The notes below the pieces were generated by a model. It worked only from the letters and a program-made list of their open reading frames with translations. It was not told where the DNA came from and did not search any database. A stretch of DNA of 40,493 bases from an uncultured Oscillospiraceae bacterium. GTDB lineage: Bacteria; Bacillota; Clostridia; Oscillospirales; Oscillospiraceae. Position 1 is the first letter of the stretch. Each line of letters begins with the position of its first letter. The translations under genes were made by a program, and so were the position numbers. Positions 1 to 8,338 of this stretch are shown one piece after another. The stretch lies in NCBI GenBank assembly GCA_947629915.1, contig CANRFN010000042.1, positions 1 to 40,493 of the forward strand, read 5' to 3'.

Positions 1-1407
1 GGAGATACATCAGTTTTGGCTGGTCTAGTGAACTTTTTGAGCCAGGTCATATCCTCTATGCAGACGAGCCAGGTTCACATGAAACTTTACCAAGCATCTA
101 CGTCCTTAGCTACCTTTCACATCGCTGGTTCACATGAAGTACTCATGATCACGCTGTGATTTTCTATTCTCTTTGCATTGTTTCATGTGAAACAATCAGA
201 GACGTATCCTATCTTTGTAACGCTCCTGATGTTTCACATGAAACATTTCTAAGCCGGTATGTTTCTCTCACTACCTTTCGCATCTCTGGTTCACAGGAAC
301 ACTCAAAATCTTGTTGAGATTTTCAATCCTCATCTCATTGTTTCATGTGAAACAATCTTACACATGTCTCTGCTCATTAGCATTCCTGATGTTTCACATG
401 AAACATTACCAAGCCGGTCATTACCTTTCGCTTCTCTGGTCCACAGGAACACTCAAGATCTTGCTGAGATTCTCAATCCTCATCTCATTGTTTCATGTGA
501 AACAATCTGACACATGTCCTTTTTCAGTGGCACTCACGATGTTTCACATGAAACATTACTAAGCCGTTACGTTCCTCCACTACATTTAGCATCTCTGGAT
601 CACATGAACACTCAAGATCCTGTAGAGATTCTCAATCCTCATTTCATTGTTTCATGTGAAACAATTTGATACGTATCCTTGCTCGCTAACGCTACTGATG
701 TTTCACATGAAACATCACAAGGCTGGTACTTTCCTCCCCCATCTTTCACATCACTGATTACCTGAAATACTATTAGTCTAGCAGGGATTCACTATTTGCT
801 TCATGGTGTTTCATGTGAAACAATAAGACATGGGGGGTTGCTCAGAAAAGCTCAGAGTGTTTCACATGAAACATTGCCACTCTGGCATATCTCCTAATAT
901 CTTCTTGCAACTCATCGTTTCATGTTAAACTCTCAGGCTTGCTGTGATCCTCTTTCCGCTCATCATTGTTTCATGTGAAACAATCTGCCACATGTGCTTG
1001 TGCAGTAGCACCCTTGATGTTTTACATGAAACATTACCAGTCCGGACGTCCCCCCCGTAACTTACTAATCGCTGGTTCACATGAATACTCATGATCTCGC
1101 TGATATTCTCTATTCTTATCTCATTGCTTCATGTGAAACAATCTAACATGCGTCCATGCTCAGTAGCACGACTGATTTTTCACATGAAACAATACCAAGC
1201 TGGTGCGTTCCTCGCACTACCTTTTGCATCTCTTGTTCACATGAACATTCAAGATCTTGCTGGGACTCTCAATCCTCATCTCATTGTTTCATGTGAAACA
1301 ATCTGACATGCGTCCTTACAGAGTAGGAACACTGATTTTCATACGAAAAATAACCAAGTCGATTCGTTCCTCCATCTATATTTCGAATCTTTGTTTATAT
1401 GAAATAT
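1..1407. repeat. parS: parS centromere-like array (about 159-bp tandem units)
   Basis: Exact copies of the 16-mer TGTTTCATGTGAAACA start at 179, 339, 489, 648, 807, 967 and 1285. Its reverse complement TGTTTCACATGAAACA starts at 230, 390, 540, 699 and 858. One-mismatch versions start at 1018, 1125 and 1176. The Bacillus parS consensus is TGTTTCACGTGAAACA, so these are ParB sites. Within each unit the two opposite sites are exactly 51 bp apart, and units repeat every 150-160 bp. A third diverged site of the type TGGTTCACATGAACAC sits in each gap (starts near 21, 71, 126, 287, 437, 596, 755, 916, 1073, 1233). The array runs off the left edge. No protein-coding gene is credible here. Confidence 0.9.
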
Positions 1408-1520
1408 TCATTGTCTCTATCTACACAAGATAGAAAAGCCAAGCTCAATTCAGCTGTTACCTCCCAAACCAATATGATAAGATACTTCCTGAGATTTGCT
1501 TGCCTTTTGTTCAAGAATCG

Positions 1521-1536
1521 TGTATCATGTGAAACA
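1521..1536. promoter_or_regulatory. parS: one-mismatch parS site upstream of tadA
   Basis: TGTATCATGTGAAACA differs from the array site at one base and lies 26 bp before the tadA start codon. It is the right-hand outlier of the array and could let ParB bound nearby affect tadA transcription (inference). Confidence 0.6.
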
Positions 1537-1562
1537 GGTTGCTTACCCTTAGGAGGTGCAAT

Positions 1563-2036
1563 ATGTTTCACGAAGATTATATGCATGAAGCACTGAAAGA
1601 AGCAGAGCGCTGCCTCACCTCAGGTGATGTCCCTGTTGGTTGTGTGATTGTAGACACGTCCGGTATTATCATAGGTCGAGGTAGAAATCGCCGCGAGGAC
1701 GTTCAAGATGCCACAGCCCATGCTGAAGTGGAAGCGATCCGTGATGCTTGTAAATTTCTCAATTCATGGCGCCTTGATGGTTGCACACTCTACGTGACGC
1801 TTGAGCCTTGCCCTATGTGTGCCGGTGCTATCATCAACGCCAGGATCTACGAGGTACGCTACGGAGCGAAGGAACCCAACACCGGATGTTGCGGAAGTGT
1901 TTTGAATCTCTTCTGGGAACGCTTCCCCTTTCGTCCCAGGATCTATGGCGGCCTTCTTGCTGAGCAGAGTCAGTCACTCTTGGATCGATTTTTTGGAGAA
2001 TTGCGTCTCAAGGAAAGCCTAAGTCCTGAAATTTGA
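1563..2036 (+). CDS. tadA: tRNA-specific adenosine deaminase TadA
   Basis: A 157-residue cytoplasmic enzyme that converts A34 to inosine in the tRNA-Arg anticodon. The zinc deaminase signature is complete: HAE at residues 53-55 (zinc His53, catalytic Glu55) and PCPMC at 82-86 (zinc Cys83 and Cys86). Length is normal for the family. The start is set by AGGAGGTG at 1552-1559 followed by ATG at 1563; the frame is open a little further upstream but without a ribosome-binding site. It directly follows the parS array. In Bacillus tadA also lies near the origin. Family assignment is secure from the motif pair. Confidence 0.95.
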   Translation: MFHEDYMHEALKEAERCLTSGDVPVGCVIVDTSGIIIGRGRNRREDVQDATAHAEVEAIRDACKFLNSWRLDGCTLYVTLEPCPMCAGAIINARIYEVRYGAKEPNTGCCGSVLNLFWERFPFRPRIYGGLLAEQSQSLLDRFFGELRLKESLSPEI

Positions 2037-2089
2037 ACCCGTGAAACCTTTCCTTCCACAGGAAATATTAGAAATCGCAAGTATTTCAG

Positions 2090-2105
2090 AACTTTCCGGA
2101 AAGTT
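2090..2105. promoter_or_regulatory. perfect 16-bp palindrome
   Basis: AACTTTCCGGAAAGTT is a perfect palindrome between tadA and the yitT-type gene. It resembles the Bacillus Noc site (TATTTCCCGGGAAATA) in general form but not in its centre, so a role as a second ParB-family site is only a guess. The rest of 2037-2300 shows no gene, tRNA or recognisable RNA. Confidence 0.3.
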
Positions 2106-2216
2106 TAATACTCTTGTAACATCTCGCTGCGAACATTCGTAATGAAGCCGCGGTATCATACGTCTTGCAAGAGCATCCTTTCTTTTTCATTCTATCCTCC
2201 AATTCTTTTGCTATTT

Positions 2217-2250
2217 GGCCGGGAAGCAATTCCCGGCCGCTTTTTATTCT
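2217..2250 (+). terminator. intrinsic terminator
   Basis: Nine-base-pair stem GGCCGGGAA / TTCCCGGCC with loop GCAA, followed by a T-rich tract. It ends the tadA transcript about 180 bp after the stop codon. Confidence 0.85.
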
Positions 2251-2309
2251 TTTAGCGCTTTACTCCGTTAAATTGTCCAATTTCTTATCTCGTTTTACCT
2301 ACAATCTTC

Positions 2310-2338
2310 TTGCATTTTCCCCTCATTTCTGCTAATAT
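2310..2338 (+). promoter_or_regulatory. sigma-A promoter of the yitT-type gene
   Basis: TTGCAT at 2310-2315 and TAATAT at 2333-2338 with a 17-bp spacer. Transcription would start near 2345, which excludes a start codon much before 2359. Confidence 0.7.
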
Positions 2339-2403
2339 GACGTGGCCCCAATCCACCCTTGCAAGACCTACATTTCTTTCAAAGAGGAGAGGAATCAAGT
2401 CGT

Positions 2404-3258
2404 ATGGAATGGAAAAGAGAGGCCCGCGAGTACGTCATGCTCACCATCGGCACTGTGATTACTGCCGCGGGTTCGTATTTTTTCAAGTTCCCAAATCACT
2501 TCTCTACCGGCGGGGTCACCGGTATGGCAGTCATCTTCTCTGCCATCTTCCCTGGCATCAGCAATTCCTCGTTCACCACAATCATCAACTTGCTCTTTCT
2601 GATCTTAGGCTTCCTCGTTCTATCCAAGAGTTTTGGCATTCGCACCGTCTACTGTACGATCCTATTCTCCGCAGTCCTTCAGCTTTTCGATGTCCTCTTT
2701 CCCATGTCAGCTCCCCTCACAGACGACACACTCATGGAGTTGTTCTACGGCGTGGCTCTGCCTGCCTTCGGGGCAGGGATCCTCTTCAACTTGGACGGAT
2801 CCACCGGCGGCACAGACATCCTGGCCATGATCCTCAAGAAGTACACGAGCTTAGACATTGGCACGGCCCTGATGTATGTGGATTTCATCGTTGCCGCGTC
2901 CACGTTCTTCTTCTACGGGATCAAAGTAGGCCTGTACTCCATGCTGGGTTTGATCCTGAAGACCGCTCTCGTAGACAACGTGATCGAGTCCCTCAACCGG
3001 AAGAAGTGTTTCATGACAATCACTAAGCATCCTAATGAGGTCTGTGATTATATCCTCCACACGCTCAACCGCTCTGCTACGTTCTGGGAGGCGGAAGGCG
3101 CGTACTCTCAGACAGAACGCTGGGTGGTTCTCACCTGTCTCACCAGAGGCCAGGCAGTCAAGCTGCGGAGACATCTGAAGCTCTCTGATCCAGAGGCCTT
3201 CATGTTGGTTACCAACTCCAGTGAAATCTTCGGCAAAGGCTTTCTCCATGTGACCTGA
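2404..3258 (+). CDS. YitT family membrane protein (DUF161/DUF2179)
   Basis: A 284-residue protein with about five hydrophobic segments in the first 200 residues, containing the family's glycine-rich stretches FPNHFSTGGVTGMAV and NLDGSTGGTDI. A soluble C-terminal DUF2179-type domain of about 80 residues follows (from KKCFMTITKHPNEVCDYI onward). The YitT family is an integral-membrane group of unestablished transport role. ATG at 2404 is preceded by AGAGGAGAGG; an in-frame TTG at 2359 lacks a ribosome-binding site. The gene is monocistronic, with its own promoter and a strong terminator. Confidence 0.85.
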   Translation: MEWKREAREYVMLTIGTVITAAGSYFFKFPNHFSTGGVTGMAVIFSAIFPGISNSSFTTIINLLFLILGFLVLSKSFGIRTVYCTILFSAVLQLFDVLFPMSAPLTDDTLMELFYGVALPAFGAGILFNLDGSTGGTDILAMILKKYTSLDIGTALMYVDFIVAASTFFFYGIKVGLYSMLGLILKTALVDNVIESLNRKKCFMTITKHPNEVCDYILHTLNRSATFWEAEGAYSQTERWVVLTCLTRGQAVKLRRHLKLSDPEAFMLVTNSSEIFGKGFLHVT

Positions 3259-3270
3259 TCGATACCAATC

Positions 3271-3301
3271 ACGTCCTCCCTTCCCTGGGAGGACGTTTTT
3301 T
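3271..3301 (+). terminator. intrinsic terminator after the yitT-type gene
   Basis: Ten-base-pair stem ACGTCCTCCC / GGGAGGACGT, loop TTCCCT, then a run of T. The tract runs directly into the parS site at 3301. Confidence 0.9.
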
Positions 3302-3316
3302 GTTTCACATGAAACA
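3301..3316. promoter_or_regulatory. parS: isolated exact parS site upstream of the parB-like gene
   Basis: TGTTTCACATGAAACA, identical to the array sites, lies 75 bp before the start codon at 3391. A possible -10 (TATACT, 3357-3362) lies 40 bp downstream of it, so ParB loading here could autoregulate the gene. Confidence 0.85.
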
Positions 3317-3390
3317 CGCGTCCTTCGTTCGATGGATTTCGAGGATGGACAAGCGCTATACTGGTCTATCATGAGACTGGGGGCTTTCCT

Positions 3391-4209
3391 ATGGCACTCT
3401 TTCGCAAAACCGAGAAACGCGTTGTCCTCGATATCCCAATCGCAGAGATCCATACCAATCCCAATCAACCTCGGCAAATTTTTGATCCAGACGCAATGCG
3501 CGAGCTGGCAGACTCGATCAAACAGCATGGCATTATACAGCCACTCACAGTTCGAAAGACAGCTGAAGGCTGGGAGCTCATCTCCGGTGAGCGTAGACTT
3601 CGCGCAGCAGAGATCGCGGAACTGCAGACTGTTCCCTGTCTCACCATGGATGTCTCTACGGAGCAGTCCTCATTTCTTGCTCTCATCGAAAATGTACAAC
3701 GGAGAGATCTGAATGTTTGGGAGGAAGCAGAGGCCATTCAAAACTTGATAGGCCAGTATCACCTCTCGCAAGAAGAGGCAGCCACGCTGATCGGAAAGAG
3801 TCAGTCTGCCGTGGCAAACAAGCTGCGCCTTCTCAAGCTACCCGGGGATGTAATTGCCGATATCCAGAAAGCGTCACTCTCTGAAAGGCACGCCAGAGCT
3901 CTCCTCCGGCTAGATTCTCCAGAAAGACAACGGAAAGCACTCCAGCACATCATCGACAACAATCTAAACGTTGCGCAGACAGACGCATACATACAGAGAC
4001 TGCTCAACCATGCACCGAGGAAGCGGGCAAAGCCAGTCTATCGTTGCAAAGACATCCGACTTTTCCTGAACACCATTCAGCGCGGCCTGGACATCATGAA
4101 ATCCGCTGGGGTGGCTGCGGAGTGCGGGAGATCGGAGACAGAGGAACAGATCGTTCTCACCATCTGTATCCCCAAAACGGCGCCCGATGTTACAAATGAG
4201 ACAGCATAA
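3391..4209 (+). CDS. ParB/Noc-family DNA-binding CTPase (first paralogue)
   Basis: A 272-residue ParB-family protein. The N-terminal CTP-binding domain carries GERRLRAA at residues 66-73 and ENVQRRDL at 100-107. A helix-turn-helix follows (LSQEEAATLIGKSQSAVANKLRLL, about 125-148), then a divergent C-terminal dimerisation region. Such proteins load at parS and slide as CTP clamps. It differs from the second ParB (5788-6678) and sits before soj, the position of noc in Bacillus. The short N-terminus MALFRKTEKR could act as a membrane-binding helix as in Noc, but this is unproven. The start ATG follows a G-rich CTGGGGG. Noc versus ParB cannot be decided from sequence alone. Confidence 0.85.
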   Translation: MALFRKTEKRVVLDIPIAEIHTNPNQPRQIFDPDAMRELADSIKQHGIIQPLTVRKTAEGWELISGERRLRAAEIAELQTVPCLTMDVSTEQSSFLALIENVQRRDLNVWEEAEAIQNLIGQYHLSQEEAATLIGKSQSAVANKLRLLKLPGDVIADIQKASLSERHARALLRLDSPERQRKALQHIIDNNLNVAQTDAYIQRLLNHAPRKRAKPVYRCKDIRLFLNTIQRGLDIMKSAGVAAECGRSETEEQIVLTICIPKTAPDVTNETA

Positions 4210-4925
4210 CCGCTCTCTCCCTATACTCCAGATCCTTGCGTACCACCCCATAACATGGCTGTAGCCTCCCCCCTGCCCTGCCGCAAATCTAGAAAGGCAT
4301 CTCTTGTGCTCCATGTGCAAGAATCTGTCTGAAGCAGCCGCATTAGTTCTTCAACAGCGCAGATTTTAGAGACCAGGAAAGCGTTTCTCCTTTACAGTTA
4401 TTCCATAGATAGCGAATCGATAGTTCTGGGGAAGCTGTTTCAGCTTTAATGGACTCCGAATCTTCCTTCAAATCCTCGAAGAGAAAATGCCTTTGATCTA
4501 GCGTCCCTCCCTGCCCTCTCGCAATACGTCATATTGAGGGCAACTCTTGCTCTTCCTCCCTCAATTCGATCTTACTATTTCTTACCCCATCAAACATTCA
4601 CATCCGCACAAACGGAAGAACGGAGCAGCGTATCCAAAGAAACGCTGCTCCGTTTTGGTTTGATTTGGTCCAAAGTTGAACATGAAACTTGCTTTCGAAA
4701 TACAATATACAATTTTATAACTTTTTCAAACTGTTATTTTATTGCTTTTTGTAGATGTATAATTAAAAAGCAAATAAGTTAAATATATTTCTGAACCGCT
4801 GAAATACTATATATTTGGATTTCCTTTATATAAAGTATTCCTTTCCAATAGCGCAATTGCCAGTCTTAAGCCAAATATTTGCCGCTTTTTTATGCAAAGT
4901 ATTCCGATTTTTCTTCCGAAACCAG
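4210..4925. other. intergenic region between the two partition loci
   Basis: About 700 bp without a credible gene. It contains one strong hairpin terminator near the middle and, after about 4660, an AT-rich stretch with a repeated AAAGTATTCC (near 4836 and 4896). I see no TTATCCACA DnaA boxes, so I do not call an origin, although AT-richness beside partition genes is suggestive. Confidence 0.5.
4621..4660 (+). terminator. intrinsic terminator
   Basis: Eleven-base-pair stem CGGAGCAGCGT / ACGCTGCTCCG with a 10-nt loop, followed by TTTTGGTTT. It lies about 410 bp after the first parB-like gene. Confidence 0.8.
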
Positions 4926-4954
4926 TTGAAATTCCCTACTGGCTATTATATAAT
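4926..4954 (+). promoter_or_regulatory. sigma-A promoter of the soj-spo0J operon
   Basis: TTGAAA at 4926-4931 and TATAAT at 4949-4954 with a 17-bp spacer, about 50 bp before the parA start codon. Confidence 0.85.
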
Positions 4955-5005
4955 GCAAGAGATTGTACCCCTAGATGTTTGCGATTTCGGAAAGGTGGTT
5001 AAGCT

Positions 5006-5761
5006 ATGTCCAAGAAGATCTCCATCGTAAACCAGAAAGGCGGAGTCGGGAAAACAACCACCTGTGTGAACCTCGCAGCAGCACTTACCGCGCAAGGGAA
5101 AAAGGTCCTTGTCATAGACTTCGACCCTCAGGGCAATGCCACTTCTGGGTTCGGCATAGAAAAGAACAAGTCCCCCAACATCTATGATGCGGTGATCGGT
5201 AACGTGCCCCTGTCCAAGGCAATCTATAAAACCAAGTGGAGCGATGTCTCCCCGTCCAATAAAGGCCTTTCCGGCGCCACCATTGAGCTCATCAATCTGG
5301 AACGCCGGGAGTACCGCTTGAAGGATGCGATTCAGGAGGTAGACCCTCTCTATGACTATATCTTCATAGACTGCCCCCCTTCCCTGGAGATCCTTACCTT
5401 GGATGCCCTGGTAGCAGCAGACTCCCTGCTGGTGCCGGTACAGTGCGAATACTACGCACTGGAGGGTTTGGCCGATCTCCTGTACACAGTCCGCCGCGCC
5501 AAGCGCAGCCTGAACCCGAAGCTGGAGATGGAGGGCATCGTCCTCACCATGTACGATGGCCGCACCAACCTCTCCCTCCAAGTGGCGGAGGAGGTAAAGC
5601 GCCACTTCCCCGGACAGGTGTTCGCCTCGGTGATCCCCCGGAACGTGCGTCTCTCGGAGGCGCCCAGCCACGGACTGCCCGTCACCGCGTACGACCCACT
5701 CTCCCGGGGCTCCGAGGCATACAAACTATTGGCGTCTGAGTTCATCAGCCGCTATCACTAA
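5006..5761 (+). CDS. soj: chromosome-partitioning ATPase ParA/Soj
   Basis: A 251-residue ParA ATPase. The deviant Walker A is KGGVGKTT at residues 11-18, followed by VLVIDFDPQGNAT, and DCPPSLEIL is the Walker B region. ParA forms ATP-dependent dimers on DNA and is stimulated by ParB to move origins and regulate DnaA. The ATG is preceded by GGAAAGGTGG at proper spacing. The spo0J/parB start lies 26 bp after its stop, so the two form an operon behind the promoter at 4926. No anomalies. Confidence 0.95.
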   Translation: MSKKISIVNQKGGVGKTTTCVNLAAALTAQGKKVLVIDFDPQGNATSGFGIEKNKSPNIYDAVIGNVPLSKAIYKTKWSDVSPSNKGLSGATIELINLERREYRLKDAIQEVDPLYDYIFIDCPPSLEILTLDALVAADSLLVPVQCEYYALEGLADLLYTVRRAKRSLNPKLEMEGIVLTMYDGRTNLSLQVAEEVKRHFPGQVFASVIPRNVRLSEAPSHGLPVTAYDPLSRGSEAYKLLASEFISRYH

Positions 5762-5787
5762 ATATACAGAGATAGGAGATGATACCA

Positions 5788-6678
5788 TTGGCCGTTGGGA
5801 AAGGCCTTGGTAAAGGTTTCGATGCTATCATGGGCGACAGCAGCATCCACACCCCGGAGGCAGGTGCGCTATCCTTGCCCATCTCACAGGTACAGCCCAA
5901 CCCGAATCAGCCCAGACGCCGCTTTGACCCGGACAATCTGCAGGACCTGGCAGACTCCATCCGGGAGAACGGAATGCTCCAGCCCATCACCGTGCGTCTC
6001 AATTCCACCGGGTATTATCAGATCATCGCCGGCGAGCGCCGCTGGAGAGCTGCCAAGTTGGCTGATCTCCAGGAGATCCCGGCCGTGGTGATTGAGGCGG
6101 ACGACCGCACCGCCCTTGAGCTGGCTCTGGTAGAGAACCTCCAGCGGGAAGATCTGAATCCCATCGAAGAGGCGGAGGGCTATGCCCTACTCTCCAATAC
6201 CTTTGGTCTCACGCAGGAGGAGATCGCGGATAAGATGGGCAAGTCTCGATCTACCATCGCCAATGCGATGCGTCTCAACACCCTCCCCGAGAAAGTCCGG
6301 GACATGGTCATGGACGGATACCTCACCGCCGGCCACGCCAGAGCGGTGCTCTCCATCGAACAGGGCCCGGAGGCGCAAGAGGTGTTCGCCGATCTGCTGG
6401 TAGAACACGGTCTCAACGTCCGGCAGGCGGAGAATGCGGCCAAGCACTTTGTCTGGCCCATCCCGGAGAAGCAGCCCAAAGAGGCAAACCCAAACCAGAT
6501 CTACCTGAACACCCTGGAAAAGGACCTCACTGCATTTCTGGGCCGCAAGGTCTCCATCTCAGACCGGGGCAAAAAGGGCAAGATCACCCTGGAATATTAC
6601 AACACCGAGGATCTCAATAACCTCGTAGAACTCCTGCAGCATTCTAACCCGCAGGCGGCGAAAGGAGGAGAGGTATGA
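5788..6678 (+). CDS. spo0J: chromosome-partitioning protein ParB/Spo0J
   Basis: A 296-residue ParB with typical N-terminus (A)VGKGLGKGFDAIMGD that contacts ParA, the CTP-binding box GERRWRAA at 82-89, ENLQREDLNPIEEAEGY, and a helix-turn-helix (LTQEEIADKMGKSRSTIANAM). It binds the parS sites at the left end, nucleates a sliding-clamp complex and recruits SMC. I choose TTG at 5788 because AGGAG at 5774-5778 gives a 9-nt spacer; the ATG at 5779 would touch the ribosome-binding site. Its stop overlaps the next start (ATGA). Confidence 0.93.
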   Translation: MAVGKGLGKGFDAIMGDSSIHTPEAGALSLPISQVQPNPNQPRRRFDPDNLQDLADSIRENGMLQPITVRLNSTGYYQIIAGERRWRAAKLADLQEIPAVVIEADDRTALELALVENLQREDLNPIEEAEGYALLSNTFGLTQEEIADKMGKSRSTIANAMRLNTLPEKVRDMVMDGYLTAGHARAVLSIEQGPEAQEVFADLLVEHGLNVRQAENAAKHFVWPIPEKQPKEANPNQIYLNTLEKDLTAFLGRKVSISDRGKKGKITLEYYNTEDLNNLVELLQHSNPQAAKGGEV

Positions 6679-6920
6679 ATTCCCCCAATCAGATGGAGGA
6701 GAGCAAAGGAGATCAGAAAGACCAGTTTCAGCAGGAGCGGAAGTCCCGCACAGCGCCGGTGTATGTATATCTGTTAATCCTGTTTGCAGCCGCTTTTGCC
6801 ATGCTGTTGCTGGCCTATCTCATTCAACAGCGAAATGAAGACGTCTTGAGTGCATACTGCACGCCCTATGTACAGCAGGTGCCTGCCTTCCTGGAAGCGC
6901 ACTCTATGAACCATATCTGA
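6675..6920 (+). CDS. small single-pass membrane protein
   Basis: An 81-residue protein: a hydrophilic charged N-terminus of about 30 residues, one transmembrane helix (VYVYLLILFAAAFAMLLLAYLI) and a short tail. The start overlaps the parB stop by 4 nt and has AAAGGAGGAGAGG, so it is translated with parB. I do not recognise a named family. From memory, related Clostridia often carry a longer membrane protein with a coiled coil at this place between parB and serS; the abrupt tail here may mean truncation (inference). Confidence 0.65.
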   Translation: MNSPNQMEESKGDQKDQFQQERKSRTAPVYVYLLILFAAAFAMLLLAYLIQQRNEDVLSAYCTPYVQQVPAFLEAHSMNHI

Positions 6921-6985
6921 GGAGCTATATCTCCCTTTACCCCCCCCCGCATAACAGCAACCTACCCTATTGAAAGGTGATACCG

Positions 6986-8287
6986 ATGCTCGACATCAAG
7001 TTTGTACGAGAAAACCCTGAAATCGTCAAGGAAAACATTCGCAAGAAGTTCCAGGACGCCAAGCTGCCCCTTGTAGACCAGGTCCTGGATTTAGACACCA
7101 AGAACCGCGCCGCCATGACAGAGGCCAACGAGCTGCGCAACGCCCGCAACGTGCTGTCCAAGAAGATCGGCATGCTGATGGGACAGGCCAAGAAGGACCC
7201 CAGCAAGGCGGAAGAGGCCGAGGCCGTGAAGGCCCAGGTCAAGGCCAACGCAGACCGCCTCGCCGAGTTGGAAGTCCTGGAAGACACCTACGCCAAGGAG
7301 ATCCGCAAGATCATGCTGCAGATCCCCAACATCATCGACCCCTCCGTCCCCATCGGCCCGGACGACACCCACAACGTGGAAGTGCAGCGTTTCGGCGAGC
7401 CCACCGTTCCCAGCTTTGAGATCCCCTATCACACCGCTATCATGGAGCGCTTCCACGGCATCGACATGGACGCCGCCGGCCGTGTCTCCGGCACCGGCTT
7501 CTACTACCTCATGGGCGACATCGCGAGACTCCACGAGGCCGTGCTCGCCTACGCCCGGGACTTCATGATCAACAAGGGCTTCACCTTCTGCATCCCGCCC
7601 TTCATGATCCACGGCAACGTGGTGGAGGGCGTCATGTCCCAGACCGATATGGACGCCATGATGTACAAGATCGAGGGAGAGGACCTCTACCTCATCGGCA
7701 CCAGCGAGCACTCCATGATCGGCAAGTTCATCGACCAGATCATCCCCGAGGCCACCCTGCCTCAGACACTCACCAGCTACTCCCCCTGCTTCCGCAAGGA
7801 GAAGGGCTCCCACGGCATCGAAGAGCGGGGCGTGTACCGCATCCACCAGTTCGAGAAGCAGGAGATGATCGTGGTCTGCAAGCCCGAGGACTCCATGGCC
7901 TGGTATGATAAGATGTGGCAGTACTCCGTGGAGCTCTTCCGCAGCATGGACATCCCCGTCCGCCAGCTGGAGTGCTGCTCCGGCGATCTGGCCGATCTGA
8001 AGGTGAAGTCCTGCGACATCGAGGCCTGGTCCCCCAGACAGCAGAAGTACTTTGAGGTGTGCTCCTGCTCCAACCTGGGTGATGCCCAAGCCCGCAGACT
8101 GAAGATGCGCGTCAAGGGCGAAAAGGGCATGTACCTGCCCCACACCCTGAACAACACCGTAGTAGCCCCGCCGAGAATGCTCATCGCCCTCCTGGAGAAC
8201 AATCTGCAGGAAGACGGCAGCGTGCGCATCCCCGAAGTCCTCTGGCCCTATATGGGCGGCACGAAAGTGCTCACCCCGGAACAGTAA
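6986..8287 (+). CDS. serS: seryl-tRNA synthetase
   Basis: A 433-residue class II synthetase. The N-terminal long-coil tRNA-binding arm spans about residues 30-110 (KKFQDAKLPLVDQVLDLDTKNRAAM and the A/K/E-rich stretch after it). The class II core has GTSEHSMIGKF, the motif 2 region FRKEKGSHGIEERGVYRIHQF, and the motif 3 region APPRMLIALLENN. It charges tRNA-Ser and the selenocysteine tRNA where present. GAAAGGTG at 6972-6979 places the start at ATG 6986; a GTG nine bases earlier lies inside that ribosome-binding site. Length is normal. Confidence 0.95.
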   Translation: MLDIKFVRENPEIVKENIRKKFQDAKLPLVDQVLDLDTKNRAAMTEANELRNARNVLSKKIGMLMGQAKKDPSKAEEAEAVKAQVKANADRLAELEVLEDTYAKEIRKIMLQIPNIIDPSVPIGPDDTHNVEVQRFGEPTVPSFEIPYHTAIMERFHGIDMDAAGRVSGTGFYYLMGDIARLHEAVLAYARDFMINKGFTFCIPPFMIHGNVVEGVMSQTDMDAMMYKIEGEDLYLIGTSEHSMIGKFIDQIIPEATLPQTLTSYSPCFRKEKGSHGIEERGVYRIHQFEKQEMIVVCKPEDSMAWYDKMWQYSVELFRSMDIPVRQLECCSGDLADLKVKSCDIEAWSPRQQKYFEVCSCSNLGDAQARRLKMRVKGEKGMYLPHTLNNTVVAPPRMLIALLENNLQEDGSVRIPEVLWPYMGGTKVLTPEQ

Positions 8288-8338
8288 GCAACCACTCCAC
8301 CCAGCACCCCATTATAACTTGAGAGGAGTCACCAAACG

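Noticed and set aside
259..1306. Open frames through the array (83 and 71 residues)
   Set aside because: They translate the tandem repeat itself, lack ribosome-binding sites and resemble no protein.
1..1407. Array as CRISPR
   Set aside because: Repeats are 16-bp palindromes matching parS in alternating orientation with homologous spacers; no cas genes and no unique spacers.
2037..2216. SRP RNA after tadA, as in Bacillus
   Set aside because: The conserved SRP loop motifs are absent.
4660..4925. Chromosomal replication origin
   Set aside because: AT-rich and near partition genes, but I see no DnaA box cluster and no dnaA or dnaN.
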